Of a DNA stretch of 64,000 nucleotides, positions 34,108 through 42,826 are shown piece after piece. Made by a program: the position numbers and the translations under genes. A model generated the notes under the pieces. The model did no database searches, was not told the origin of the DNA, and saw only the letters and a list, made by a program, of their open reading frames with translations. The stretch covers positions 61,112 to 125,111 of the forward strand of contig JAQVPJ010000004.1 of assembly GCA_028702135.1 (NCBI GenBank). Reading direction: 5' to 3'. This DNA is from Eubacteriales bacterium (GTDB lineage: Bacteria; Bacillota; Clostridia; Oscillospirales; CAG-382). The first letter of the stretch is position 1. Each line of letters begins with the position of its first letter.

Positions 34108-35825
34108 TGCCGGTAAGTGCGGTAAACAAGTTCGTCGGTCTTGATCAGGCGAATGTTCTCGGTGAAAACGCCGCTTATTCGCCTGATATGATGAACTTTA
34201 AAATAACCGAAAACTACTCACTTAAAAAAAGGTGCGGTATAAAAACGATTCTGCATGATGCTTATGAAATCGACGGTCTTTGGTCGGGTTATATCGGCAC
34301 CAACCACTATTTTTTGTATGTATCCTTCGGTATTCTGTATAAACTGAACCTGACTGACAATACAAATACGCCGGTGGGCGACGTCGGCAGCGGAAAATGC
34401 GTGATGTTCGAATTTTCCGGCAGGCTGTATATTTTAAACGGCAGCAGGTATTCCTATTTCGACGGCGTTGCGGTAAATACGGTCTCCGGTTATGTTCCCA
34501 TAATCGCCATAGGGTGCCTTCCCGACGGCTCGGGAACCTCCTTTGAGAATCTTAACCTGCTGACGCCCAAACGAAGGCAGCGGTTCTCCTCCGACGGTAC
34601 ATCGACCACCTACAAGCTCGCTGAAAACAATATTGATTCCGTCAGCTACATAACCGTTGACGGAATCGTTGTTTCAGGTTATACATGCAACAGTACGGCT
34701 GGTACCGTTACATTCGGAACCGCACCCGGCGCAGGGCTTGACAATGTGGAGATCTGTTATACAAAGCAAAACCCTAACCGCACAAGAATCACAAATAACC
34801 GATATGCGATGCTCTTCGGAGGTAATGTGGACGGCCGGCTGTTTATCTGGGGGAATCCCGATTTTCCCAACTATCGTTTTCACTCGGAGCTTGCAAACGG
34901 CGTTCCCAGCGTCGAGTATTTCCCCGAAAACAATTTTACCGTCATTGGAAACACCGAAATAACCGATATTGTTTCGCAGTATGACAGACAGTTGATTTTT
35001 ACCAAAAACAGAGCTTTTTATTCCTACTGTGAGCTAAGACAGGACACGCTCGGCAGGTATTATTCCTCGTTTCCCGTCTATAACCTTAACGGTGAAAAGG
35101 GAAATCTTATTAAAGGTTCCTGCTGTATGATTAACAACGAGCCGATAACGTTCTGCGGCGATGGGCTTAACAGATGGAGCTCGACTGCGGTGCAGGATGA
35201 ACGCAACGCCGTCTGCTTTTCGATGCCTGTTACCAGAACTGTATCGGAAATAATCAAAACCAACAGCTTTGGCGACCTGCGGTTATATGATTTTCAAAGC
35301 GGCAGTGAGCTTATCTTTTACCATAACACAAAAGCATATATCTATAATTACAGGCTCGGTGTCTGGTATGCTTATGGAAACATGCTGTGCGACTGCTTTT
35401 GCGATTGCAGGGGAGAGCTTTATTTCTCCTATTCCGATACCATATATAAACTTGACGAAACCTCCTCCGACGATGACGGCTACGGAGTAATCGCATATTG
35501 GAAAAGTCCCTTCTTTTCAGCAGGACAGCCTTTTTTAAGGAAGGACGCAACAGAATTATCCGTAACCTTAAGGACTGTGTCGGAAACGCTTTTAGACCTT
35601 GCCGTAAACAGCGACCTTGTATCCGAAAACATTTTTGAAGAGAGCTTTTACATCCCGAATGAGGGAAGTGCCAAGATAAGCTGTCTGCGGATACGACCAA
35701 ATATACGCAGAGCGTCAAAATTCCAGATATATCTGCGTGCCGCCGGAAGCGGTACCGACGCTGAAATACACGAGATATGTCTGCTGACCAAAACGAAAGG
35801 AAAGAACGGAAGATATGAATTATAA
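34107..35825 (+). CDS. Beta-propeller tail hub-like phage protein (P22 gp10-like position)
   Basis: This 572-residue protein opens with an NFKITENYSLKKRCGIKTI segment followed by many repeated aromatic/Gly turns (GLWSGYIGTNHYFLY, GRLYILNGSRYSYFDG, GRLFIWGNPDFPN, ELYFSYSDTIYKL), the signature of a beta-propeller. P22 gp10, the packaged-DNA stabilisation protein that plugs the tail, is also a propeller protein in the same order. I infer a plug or tail hub role. It overlaps the following gene by 11 nt. No tail-spike gene follows, which leaves host recognition unexplained. Confidence 0.65.
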   Translation: MPVSAVNKFVGLDQANVLGENAAYSPDMMNFKITENYSLKKRCGIKTILHDAYEIDGLWSGYIGTNHYFLYVSFGILYKLNLTDNTNTPVGDVGSGKCVMFEFSGRLYILNGSRYSYFDGVAVNTVSGYVPIIAIGCLPDGSGTSFENLNLLTPKRRQRFSSDGTSTTYKLAENNIDSVSYITVDGIVVSGYTCNSTAGTVTFGTAPGAGLDNVEICYTKQNPNRTRITNNRYAMLFGGNVDGRLFIWGNPDFPNYRFHSELANGVPSVEYFPENNFTVIGNTEITDIVSQYDRQLIFTKNRAFYSYCELRQDTLGRYYSSFPVYNLNGEKGNLIKGSCCMINNEPITFCGDGLNRWSSTAVQDERNAVCFSMPVTRTVSEIIKTNSFGDLRLYDFQSGSELIFYHNTKAYIYNYRLGVWYAYGNMLCDCFCDCRGELYFSYSDTIYKLDETSSDDDGYGVIAYWKSPFFSAGQPFLRKDATELSVTLRTVSETLLDLAVNSDLVSENIFEESFYIPNEGSAKISCLRIRPNIRRASKFQIYLRAAGSGTDAEIHEICLLTKTKGKNGRYEL

Positions 35826-36840
35826 TTCGCTTATAAAAGAAACCAAAAAAGCATTGGAGAGCTACTCCGACATTACTGCCGAGCTTGAGGAGCTGTACAG
35901 AAAGGCGAAAAAGAGCAATCAGGCGAGCTATGAGACAGCAAGAAAAAGCCTTGGTGAGCAATATGTCTCCGAAAAAAACGCCGCCGCCGCAAACGCGCGG
36001 CTTTCCGAAAACGATATGTATCAGTTCCTTGCGTCGAGAGGTCTTTCTTCCTCGGGGGAGAGCGTACAGGCGAAAATCGATTCGGATATTTCACTTAACA
36101 AAACACTTAGCGAACTTGCTAAGGCGAATGCGGGCTCGCTATACACCCTTGAGCGTGAGAAGCTGCAAAAAGACATCGAACTCGAAAACCTGCTTGCGGA
36201 AAAAAAGATAGATCTGAAAAAAGAGCAGATCGAGCTTGCCACAAAGCTTGCAGAAAAGGGTGTCAGCGGTAACAAAAGCAGTACATCGGACGGCAATAAA
36301 ACCGACAGATTTGTTCCCGAAACATCGGCAAAGGAGCTTGCAAAGAGTATACTTTCTACCTTTTCAACCGATGGCAGGGTGACAACAGCTCTTCAAAAAA
36401 GCTATATAAAGCAATACCTCAACACGCTTTATGAGAGCGAAAATATCGACAGCGACTACATAAAGGAGCTTATTATCAATCTTAAGGCTGCCGGATATAC
36501 TGATATTACCGACACAGCATCAGAGGCGTTTATCACGTCAAAGGACGGACAGAGCTTCTATGACAGGGCATACGAGCAGCTATATTCCATTTTTATCAGA
36601 GGAAACCGCAGTGCCGCCACCGCGAGCAGGATGGCAAGAGAACAGGCGAAAATTCAAATGCTTGACTATATTTACCAACGATGCACCACAATCGAAGCTT
36701 TTGAAGCCGCCTGCAGGAAAATAAACATAACCGCGAGCGAGTTGAAAGAATATTACAATCGTATCGATAATATAATCAAAAAGGACAAAGACGCAATAAA
36801 ACTCGGCTCAAAAACAGGTTATGCTTCTACCGAACAGTAG
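35815..36840 (+). CDS. Ala/Lys-rich coiled-coil phage protein, possible ejection protein
   Basis: This 341-residue protein is almost wholly helical, with long heptad-like stretches (SLYTLEREKLQKDIELENLL and DLKKEQIELATKLAEKG, residues about 105-150). A Ser/Asn-rich hinge (SGNKSSTSDGNKTD) divides it. Position after the tail hub suggests an internal virion protein ejected with the DNA or a tail-needle substitute, but I do not recognise a family. The start lies inside the hub gene. It has no signal peptide or lytic domain. Confidence 0.55.
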   Translation: MNYNSLIKETKKALESYSDITAELEELYRKAKKSNQASYETARKSLGEQYVSEKNAAAANARLSENDMYQFLASRGLSSSGESVQAKIDSDISLNKTLSELAKANAGSLYTLEREKLQKDIELENLLAEKKIDLKKEQIELATKLAEKGVSGNKSSTSDGNKTDRFVPETSAKELAKSILSTFSTDGRVTTALQKSYIKQYLNTLYESENIDSDYIKELIINLKAAGYTDITDTASEAFITSKDGQSFYDRAYEQLYSIFIRGNRSAATASRMAREQAKIQMLDYIYQRCTTIEAFEAACRKINITASELKEYYNRIDNIIKKDKDAIKLGSKTGYASTEQ

Positions 36841-36860
36841 AACAGAAAGGAATAAAAACA

Positions 36861-37166
36861 ATGAACTACAACGAATTTGTTTCACCGGAACTTTCATTAT
36901 TGATACCCGTGCTGTATGCGATCGGGATGTTTATAAAAAACAGCAATATAAAAAACTGGCTTATACCCTTCATTTTAGGCGCGATAGGAATACTTCTGAC
37001 ATTTTTCTATCTTATATCAAAGGATTTTCCGCAAAACGCTTCGGATATATTCACTCTGATTTTCGCAAGCATAACGCAGGGAATCCTCTCGGCCGCGACA
37101 AGCGTATATGCCAACAATCTATACAAGCAGTTCAGAGCGAGAAACGAGGATGACGACAAGGATTAA
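36861..37166 (+). CDS. Phage holin
   Basis: This 101-residue protein has three hydrophobic segments (ELSLLIPVLYAIGMFI, WLIPFILGAIGILLTFFYLI, IFTLIFASITQGILSAATSV) and a charged tail (RARNEDDDKD), the design of Clostridial phage holins of the Hol44 type. Holins open the membrane so that a lysin can reach the wall. No lysin gene follows; the block ends with a terminator 40 nt later. It may release particles by membrane collapse alone or with a lysin encoded elsewhere. AGAAAGGA precedes the ATG. Confidence 0.8.
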   Translation: MNYNEFVSPELSLLIPVLYAIGMFIKNSNIKNWLIPFILGAIGILLTFFYLISKDFPQNASDIFTLIFASITQGILSAATSVYANNLYKQFRARNEDDDKD

Positions 37167-37205
37167 GTCACCCTCTCCACCTAACAGGAAAACAGAATAA
37201 ACAAT

Positions 37206-37241
37206 CCGCAGCTTATTAATCATAGGCTGCGGAAAGTTTTT
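37206..37241 (+). terminator. Terminator ending the phage block
   Basis: The stem CCGCAGC/GCTGCGG (37206-37212 and 37226-37232) is followed by AAAGTTTTT. It separates the holin gene from the convergent exosporium gene. Confidence 0.75.
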
Positions 37242-37263
37242 CCCGTCTGTTAAATATCACCGC

Positions 37264-38109
37264 TCATGCGATATTGACTCCTGCGCCTGCGTTGCCTGTG
37301 ATGGTAACAGCTATACTCGGACCGGAAACAAGTCTTGCAAAAAAGACGAGCACCAGTTTCGTACCACTGAGTACGCTGACCTTGAGGTCCTTAAGCGAAC
37401 CGGTAAATACGCTGTTTGCGGGAACAACGCCCGTCAGAACAGGGGTGAGATTTACCCTTGTGCCCGGAAGGGGAAGGAATGCGATATCCGTTGCCGGCGA
37501 GTAGAAAAGCTGCGCGGAAATCTGAATCGCGGATGCTCCGAGAGTTAACTGTGCTGTATTTGTAAAAAATGCCGTAATATCGGTGATTCTAATATTTCTC
37601 GGTACAGAAAAAGCCATATTTCCGGCAGCGAGAGCAAGCTCTCCTCCTACGCCGAAGGTGTTTCCGTTCTGTGTTTCACCAAAACCGATAGCGGCTACAT
37701 ATCCTGTTGTCAGAGCGTTCGATTCGTTGACAACCGTTGTAAGTGCAACAAGCGTATTGCCCGAAGCAAACGGTATTATAGCACCGTCGCTCCCCTCTCC
37801 TTTTGGTCCCCTCAGACCTCTCGGACCTCTTGGACCTCTCGGACCGGGCGGGCATTTGCAATGCGGTTTAGGATAACAGCATTGCGGGAAGCACTGCTGA
37901 GAGCCGCAGAAGCAATTATGCTGAGGGAAACATTCCTGTTTGCAAAAACATCCCCTGTCATGTCTTTCCTTGTGTCTCCAATCGCTCTCGTACTCATAAT
38001 CCTCGTCTTCGAATATTTCGTCTCCCTCGTCATCTACCTGGTTTTCGGCAGCGGCGGCTGCGGTGTTCACGGGTTTTTTATCAATATTTCTTCTGTTATA
38101 AAAATTCAT
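37264..38109 (-). CDS. BclB-like exosporium protein with collagen-like segment
   Basis: This 281-residue protein has an acidic N-terminal region (DEGDEIFEDEDYEYESDW), a cysteine-rich stretch with about ten Cys (residues about 55-85), a short collagen-like run of about six G-P-R type triplets (GPRGPRGPRGLRGPKGEG), and a beta-rich C-terminal domain like that of exosporium glycoprotein BclB (SGNTLVALTTVVNESNALTT onward). Such proteins form hair-like filaments on spores. The Cys cluster probably cross-links it into the coat. GGAGG precedes the ATG. It is evidence that the host makes spores. Confidence 0.8.
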   Translation of the reverse strand: MNFYNRRNIDKKPVNTAAAAAENQVDDEGDEIFEDEDYEYESDWRHKERHDRGCFCKQECFPQHNCFCGSQQCFPQCCYPKPHCKCPPGPRGPRGPRGLRGPKGEGSDGAIIPFASGNTLVALTTVVNESNALTTGYVAAIGFGETQNGNTFGVGGELALAAGNMAFSVPRNIRITDITAFFTNTAQLTLGASAIQISAQLFYSPATDIAFLPLPGTRVNLTPVLTGVVPANSVFTGSLKDLKVSVLSGTKLVLVFFARLVSGPSIAVTITGNAGAGVNIA

Positions 38110-38155
38110 ATGATGCCTCCACTAAGTTTGATTTCTTCGCTGAAATACATCAATA

Positions 38156-38164
38156 TAATATATG
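38156..38164 (-). promoter_or_regulatory. Possible sporulation-sigma (SigE/SigK-type) -10 element
   Basis: On the minus strand CATATATTA matches the SigE/SigK -10 consensus CATANNNTA and lies 47 nt upstream of the BclB-like start. An AC dinucleotide lies 15 nt upstream, one nt short of the usual SigK spacing. This is a suggestion from a short match. Confidence 0.3.
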
Positions 38165-38404
38165 CAAAGCCGGCTTACTGTGATTTTTTACGTTATATGC
38201 CGAGAAGACGGATTTTTTCAATTTTACATTTTAGTAGTATTTATATCACTTAATCAACACAATTTTATGCTAAATATAGAATATAACAATAAATAAATAA
38301 TAAAAAGTCAATATATTTAAGGGGATGATGCAAAAAAAGTTTTTATCCACCTAAATACGCGTTACCACAGCTTGTCACATGATTAAGAATGGAGGGTATA
38401 CAAA

Positions 38405-39895
38405 GTGAACATTAACACAAAATCAAAAAAGAGAAGTATATTCGCATTTTTGGCAGCTATTGCAATCATATTTGCAACAGGGGGCTGCGACGCAAAAGAT
38501 TCGATCCAGGAGTTACCGAATGTTATAATCGGTGATGAGAAGGAGATTCCCGAAAAAGAAGGATTATACGAAAATCCCATTATAAAAACCGCGGACGAGA
38601 ATGTTTCCACCTTTTCAATAGATATTGATACCGCCTCTTATGTCAGCTTCCGCAGCAATATCTCAAAAATGACGCTCAAGGAGTTTCAGGAGGGCGGATA
38701 TACAATCCGTACAGAAGAAGCGATCAATTATTTTAAATACGGCTATGAGAAACCGACGGGAGAACACCCGATAGCAGTAACGACCTCAGTCGGAGAGTGC
38801 TCCTGGAATAACGATGCCAGGTTAGCCGTCATAACTGTTGCGGGAAAAACACTTGAGGCTTCCGAGCAAAAAGGCTCGAACATCGTATTCCTGATCGATG
38901 TTTCGGGTTCTATGAGTTCAAACGATAAGCTCCCGCTCTTAAAGGAATCGCTGAAAATGGCGATTGGAAACCTGAACGATAAGGATACGGTAAGCATGGT
39001 TACATACGCCTCCGGGGTTAAAACGGTGTTATCCGGCGCAAAAGGCAGCGAGAAGGATGAAATCATCGAAAAGCTCAATTCATTGACCTCCGGCGGCAGC
39101 ACCGCAGGCGCAAGCGGTCTTGAGCTTGCATACAGCGTTGCGCAGGATTACTTTATCGAAAACGGCAACAACCGTGTTATCATTGCCACTGACGGGGATT
39201 TCAATGTCGGACCGAGCTCTGTCGGTGAGATGAAGTCAATGATTACCCAGAAGCGCGAGAGCGGAATATTCCTTACAGTGCTCGGATTTGGGGTTACAAA
39301 CTATTACAGCGGAGACGAAAGGCTTGAAACTCTTGCCGATAACGGAAACGGCGGATTTTATATAATCGACGGTATTTCCGAGGGAGAAAAGGTTCTCTGC
39401 GAACAGTTTACTGGCACACTTTACACGGTAGCAAAGGATGTTAAGATGCAGGTTACCTTTAACAAGGATACGGTCGAGAGCTACCGTCTTATCGGTTATG
39501 AAAACCGGGTGCTTCTGAACTCGGAGTTCGAGGACGACAGCGTCGATGCGGGTGATTTGGGTGCGGGACAGACCGTCACCGCTATTTACGAAATCGTATT
39601 AAAGAACGATGCTACCGAGAATCTCTTTACCGTTTCCGCCAGATACAAGGAGCCGAATTCCGAAACCTCCAAGCAGTATGACCATACCGCGAAGATGAAC
39701 GAGGATTTGGGAGGAGATTTCTATTTCGCTTCCGCAGTCGCAGAGGCATGTCTTATTGTCAACAACTCCACGTACAAAGGCAATGCGTCGCTTGAACACG
39801 CCTGCTCGGCGGCATATCAATACTCCGGTAATGACGTTTACCGCAAGGAATTTGCAGACATTCTGAACGGTATCAAGTCTCAGAGTACAATTTAA
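38405..39895 (+). CDS. VWA-domain lipoprotein (YfbK-like)
   Basis: This 496-residue protein has a lipoprotein signal (hydrophobic FAFLAAIAIIFATGGC, Cys near residue 29). A VWA N-terminal region follows (FSIDIDTASYVSFRSNI), then a von Willebrand A domain with a complete metal-binding MIDAS: FLIDVSGSMSSND near residue 160 and IATDGDFNVG near 260. The C-terminal part corresponds to the YfbK/DUF3520 region. It is anchored outside the membrane and probably mediates protein contacts; the partner is unknown. It starts with GTG at 38405 after GGAGG. It stands alone between BclB and trxA. Confidence 0.87.
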   Translation: MNINTKSKKRSIFAFLAAIAIIFATGGCDAKDSIQELPNVIIGDEKEIPEKEGLYENPIIKTADENVSTFSIDIDTASYVSFRSNISKMTLKEFQEGGYTIRTEEAINYFKYGYEKPTGEHPIAVTTSVGECSWNNDARLAVITVAGKTLEASEQKGSNIVFLIDVSGSMSSNDKLPLLKESLKMAIGNLNDKDTVSMVTYASGVKTVLSGAKGSEKDEIIEKLNSLTSGGSTAGASGLELAYSVAQDYFIENGNNRVIIATDGDFNVGPSSVGEMKSMITQKRESGIFLTVLGFGVTNYYSGDERLETLADNGNGGFYIIDGISEGEKVLCEQFTGTLYTVAKDVKMQVTFNKDTVESYRLIGYENRVLLNSEFEDDSVDAGDLGAGQTVTAIYEIVLKNDATENLFTVSARYKEPNSETSKQYDHTAKMNEDLGGDFYFASAVAEACLIVNNSTYKGNASLEHACSAAYQYSGNDVYRKEFADILNGIKSQSTI

Positions 39896-40086
39896 TTACC
39901 TGATGGAATTATTATAAAAGCGTAAATTTAAAATCTTCCATCTGTGTAGCAATCCCTCACCTTTTCGGGGATAAAGGTGAGGGGTTCTGTTTGAAACCTG
40001 TTTTTTTATTTTGTGATTGAATCACAGATATAATGCGGAAAAAGGGTATAATAAGATTAGAATTTAAAATAAAAGGAGCGATTACA

Positions 40087-40398
40087 ATGGCAGTTATAAC
40101 TATAACAAAAGAAAATTTTGATTCTGAGGTAATGAAATCCGATAAAACGGTGCTTCTTGATTTCTGGGCGAGCTGGTGCGGTCCCTGCCGCATGGTTGCT
40201 CCGATCGTGGAAGAGGTTGCAAACATAGCAACTGACAAAAAGGTCGGCAAGGTCAATGTTGATGAGCAGCCCGAGCTTGCAAGCAGATTTCAGATAATGA
40301 GCATCCCCACTCTTGTCGTAATAAAACAGGGCAAGGTGGTAAATACTGCAGTCGGCTCAAGACCTAAAGAAGCAATACTTAAGATGCTTGACGTTTAG
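40087..40398 (+). CDS. trxA: Thioredoxin
   Basis: This 103-residue thioredoxin has the redox motif WCGPC (in FWASWCGPCRMVAP, residues about 25-38) and the cis-Pro loop MSIPTLVVIKQGK. It reduces disulfides in cytoplasmic proteins. I start at ATG 40087 (MAVITITKENF) with AAAAGGAG upstream; an in-frame ATG 54 nt earlier would add an unusual extension. A strong terminator follows. Confidence 0.95.
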   Translation: MAVITITKENFDSEVMKSDKTVLLDFWASWCGPCRMVAPIVEEVANIATDKKVGKVNVDEQPELASRFQIMSIPTLVVIKQGKVVNTAVGSRPKEAILKMLDV

Positions 40399-40428
40399 GG
40401 AACACTTTCAGAACCAAAAAATAATTTT

Positions 40429-40462
40429 GCACCTTATCAGGCCTGCCCGATAAGGTGCGGTT
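40429..40462 (+). terminator. Terminator between trxA and the Crp/Fnr gene
   Basis: A perfect 10-bp stem (GCACCTTATC/GATAAGGTGC, 40429-40438 and 40449-40458) has a GC-rich loop and is followed by GGTTCTTTT. The convergent Crp/Fnr gene ends 8 nt further. Confidence 0.85.
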
Positions 40463-40465
40463 CTT

Positions 40466-41146
40466 TTACACAAGCTCCAAAAGCTTTTTTTTGTTGATTA
40501 TTTTTATATCCCCCCGTGAAAGCTCCACGATCCCCTCTGAGACAAAATACTTCAGCATTCTTGAGACAACCTCTCTGGCGCTGCCCATGTATCTTGCAAC
40601 CTGCTCATGAGTGAGCGAAACGGTATCTCCTCCGGTTTTTTTAATCTCCTCTGAGAGAAACAGGGCAAGACGCTTATCAAAGCTCATGAAAAGTATCTGC
40701 TGCAGCGCCCACATCACATTTGAGAAGCTCTGTGTCGCCTGCTTGTATGCGAAGCACTCCACATTTATGTTCGATTCCATAAGCTGTGAGAATATCGACG
40801 AGCTAAGCAGAATAACCTCGCTGTCCTCCTCCGCATCCACAAAAACGTCAAAGGTTATGTACTTTAATACGCAGGACGCCGACAGGATGCATATGTCTCC
40901 TTTAAAAAGCCTGTACAGAGTAATATCCCTGCCCTCATCGGAAAGTATATAGGCACGCAGAGAGCCGCTTTTTACTACCATCATACCAAGACAGTCATGA
41001 CCGCCGCTGTGTATGCTCTCGCCCTTGAGGTATTTTAATATTCTGGTGTTCCGCTCCGTAAGGTCCTTTTCATTATCGGTCAGCTTATTCCAAAAGGGGA
41101 AATAATCCCTGTAAGATATATTCGCTTCTGCGCGCTGCATACGCAT
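40466..41146 (-). CDS. Crp/Fnr family transcriptional regulator
   Basis: This 226-residue regulator has an N-terminal cyclic-nucleotide-binding fold (residues about 20-145) and a C-terminal winged helix (SLTHEQVARYMGSAREVVSRML, residues about 170-200), where SAREVVSR is the recognition helix. The effector pocket lacks the full cAMP-binding set, and the cysteines do not form the Fnr Fe-S pattern, so the signal is unknown. It lies downstream of, and on the same strand as, the leu/ilv operon, separated by a 117-nt gap, so it is probably an independent unit. Confidence 0.85.
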   Translation of the reverse strand: MRMQRAEANISYRDYFPFWNKLTDNEKDLTERNTRILKYLKGESIHSGGHDCLGMMVVKSGSLRAYILSDEGRDITLYRLFKGDICILSASCVLKYITFDVFVDAEEDSEVILLSSSIFSQLMESNINVECFAYKQATQSFSNVMWALQQILFMSFDKRLALFLSEEIKKTGGDTVSLTHEQVARYMGSAREVVSRMLKYFVSEGIVELSRGDIKIINKKKLLELV

Positions 41147-41263
41147 ATACCCCCGCTTCTGTTTTTTCTTATCGGTATTATTTTACCAGTTTTATTATAA
41201 TACATTTTCTTTTAAAAAACAATACGGTGCAATCCCGGATTTTTGGCGCACCGTGTTGTTTTA

Positions 41264-42313
41264 TTATATCTTTTCAAGTATTTTTTCGGTAATTTCGTCT
41301 GTGGTAAGCTCTCCCCCGATGTCGTTTGTAAGGAAGCCTTCGTCAAGAACGGCCTCAACCGCATCCTCTATCTCCTTTGCCTCATCTTCAAGCCTGAAGG
41401 TGAAGGAGAGCATCATTGCAACCGACAGAATAGTTGCGATGGGGTTTGCAATCCCTTTTCCGGTGATGTCCGGAGCTGAGCCGTGAATCGGCTCGTACAT
41501 TGCCCTCTTGCTGTCACCGAGCGAAGCGGAGGGCAGCAGACCTATCGAACCCGTAAGCTGAGATGCCTCGTCCGACAGGATATCCCCGAACATATTGGAT
41601 GTTACGATAACATCGAACTGCATCGGGTTGCGAATAAGCTGCATTGCTGCGTTGTCTACAAGCATATCGCCGTACTCAATGTCGGGATATTCTCTTGAAA
41701 GTCTGTGCATGACCTCACGCCATAACCTTGAGCTTTCAAGCACGTTCGCTTTATCAACGCTTGTGACCTTTTTTCTGCGCTTCTTTGCATATTCAAACGC
41801 TGTTCTACCGATGCGCTCTATCTCCAGTGCGCTGTAAGTCTCGGTGTCAAAGGCTTCCTCCCCCATCTCACCGAAAGCCCTTCCGCTTTTTCCGAAATAC
41901 ATACCGCCGATAAGCTCCCTGACTATAACTATATCAAAGCTTTCAGTATTGCGAAGCGGGCAGCGGCCGCTCAGAGCTTTATATAGCTTTACGGGACGGA
42001 TGTTTGCATATAAGCCCAGCTCCTTTCGTATACCGAGCAGAGCTCTTTCGGGACGGAGATGTCCGGGCAGGGTATCCCATTTCGGGCCGCCTACCGCACC
42101 GAGAAGAACGCTGTCACTGCGCAGGCATGCGTCAATTGTAGACTGCGGCAGCGGAAATCCGCATTCATCTATTGCACAGCCGCCCGCAAGCACAGATGTG
42201 TAGCTGACCTTATGCTTGTATTTATTAGCTATCTTGTCAAGCACTTTTACCGCACTGTCCACAATCTCCGGTCCTATACCATCGCCCCTGACCAGCGTCA
42301 GATTCATTTTCAC
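41264..42313 (-). CDS. leuB: 3-isopropylmalate dehydrogenase
   Basis: This 349-residue NAD-dependent enzyme oxidatively decarboxylates 3-isopropylmalate in leucine synthesis; in the citramalate route the same enzyme can act on methylmalate. Motifs are RGDGIGPEIVDSAVKVLD at the N-terminus, LLGAVGGPKWD near residue 73, VRELIGGMYFG near 130, and EPIHGSAPDITGKGIANPIA near 270. Its ATG follows the leuD stop directly. It is the last gene of the nine-gene operon. Confidence 0.95.
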   Translation of the reverse strand: MKMNLTLVRGDGIGPEIVDSAVKVLDKIANKYKHKVSYTSVLAGGCAIDECGFPLPQSTIDACLRSDSVLLGAVGGPKWDTLPGHLRPERALLGIRKELGLYANIRPVKLYKALSGRCPLRNTESFDIVIVRELIGGMYFGKSGRAFGEMGEEAFDTETYSALEIERIGRTAFEYAKKRRKKVTSVDKANVLESSRLWREVMHRLSREYPDIEYGDMLVDNAAMQLIRNPMQFDVIVTSNMFGDILSDEASQLTGSIGLLPSASLGDSKRAMYEPIHGSAPDITGKGIANPIATILSVAMMLSFTFRLEDEAKEIEDAVEAVLDEGFLTNDIGGELTTDEITEKILEKI

Positions 42314-42826
42314 TCAGATTCCCCCTTTTTCTTCTCTTAGCGAGCCCTTGTTTACAGCTTCGACAAGACCTCCCGCTTCGATTATCTTTTGAATAAACGG
42401 CGGAAACGGCATTGCCTCATATTCCTTATCCTGTGTGATGTTCTTAATAATTCCCGTGCCAAAATCGACCTCCACAAGATCACCCTCGCAAATTTCCTCC
42501 GCCGCCTGTTTACATTCTATGATAGCAAGTCCGATATTAATTGCGTTGCGGTAAAAAATCCTCGCAAAGCTGGTAGCGATTATCAGCGAAATCCCGCTTT
42601 CCTTTATCGCAATCGGCGCATGCTCCCTTGAAGAACCGCAGCCGAAGTTTTCCCCCGCGACGATGATATCGCCCCGCTTTACCCTTGTGACAAAGCTCTT
42701 GTCGATGTCCTCCATACAGTGGGAGGCAAGTTCCTTTTTGTCGGCGGTGTTGAGATACCTTGCCGGTATGATAACGTCGGTATCCACGTTGTTTCCGTAT
42801 TTAAGTACGTTTCCCTTAACTCTCAT
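42314..42826 (-). CDS. leuD: 3-isopropylmalate dehydratase small subunit
   Basis: This 170-residue subunit pairs with LeuC to isomerise isopropylmalate (and citramalate to methylmalate). It has the swivel-domain motifs [14 protein letters not shown] near the start and [16 protein letters not shown] near residue 57. Short 160-170 residue LeuD proteins are typical of this class of Clostridia and archaea. It abuts leuC and leuB without gaps. Confidence 0.95.
   Translation of the reverse strand: MRVKGNVLKYGNNVDTDVIIPARYLNTADKKELASHCMEDIDKSFVTRVKRGDIIVAGENFGCGSSREHAPIAIKESGISLIIATSFARIFYRNAINIGLAIIECKQAAEEICEGDLVEVDFGTGIIKNITQDKEYEAMPFPPFIQKIIEAGGLVEAVNKGSLREEKGGI

Noticed and set aside
35311..35961. 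216-residue minus-strand frame across the propeller and coiled-coil phage genes
   Set aside because: Arg/Leu-rich antisense composition, spans two real genes, no start signals.
28539..37166. Complete active prophage
   Set aside because: No integrase, repressor, replication, tail-spike or lysin gene, and no flanking direct repeats noticed.
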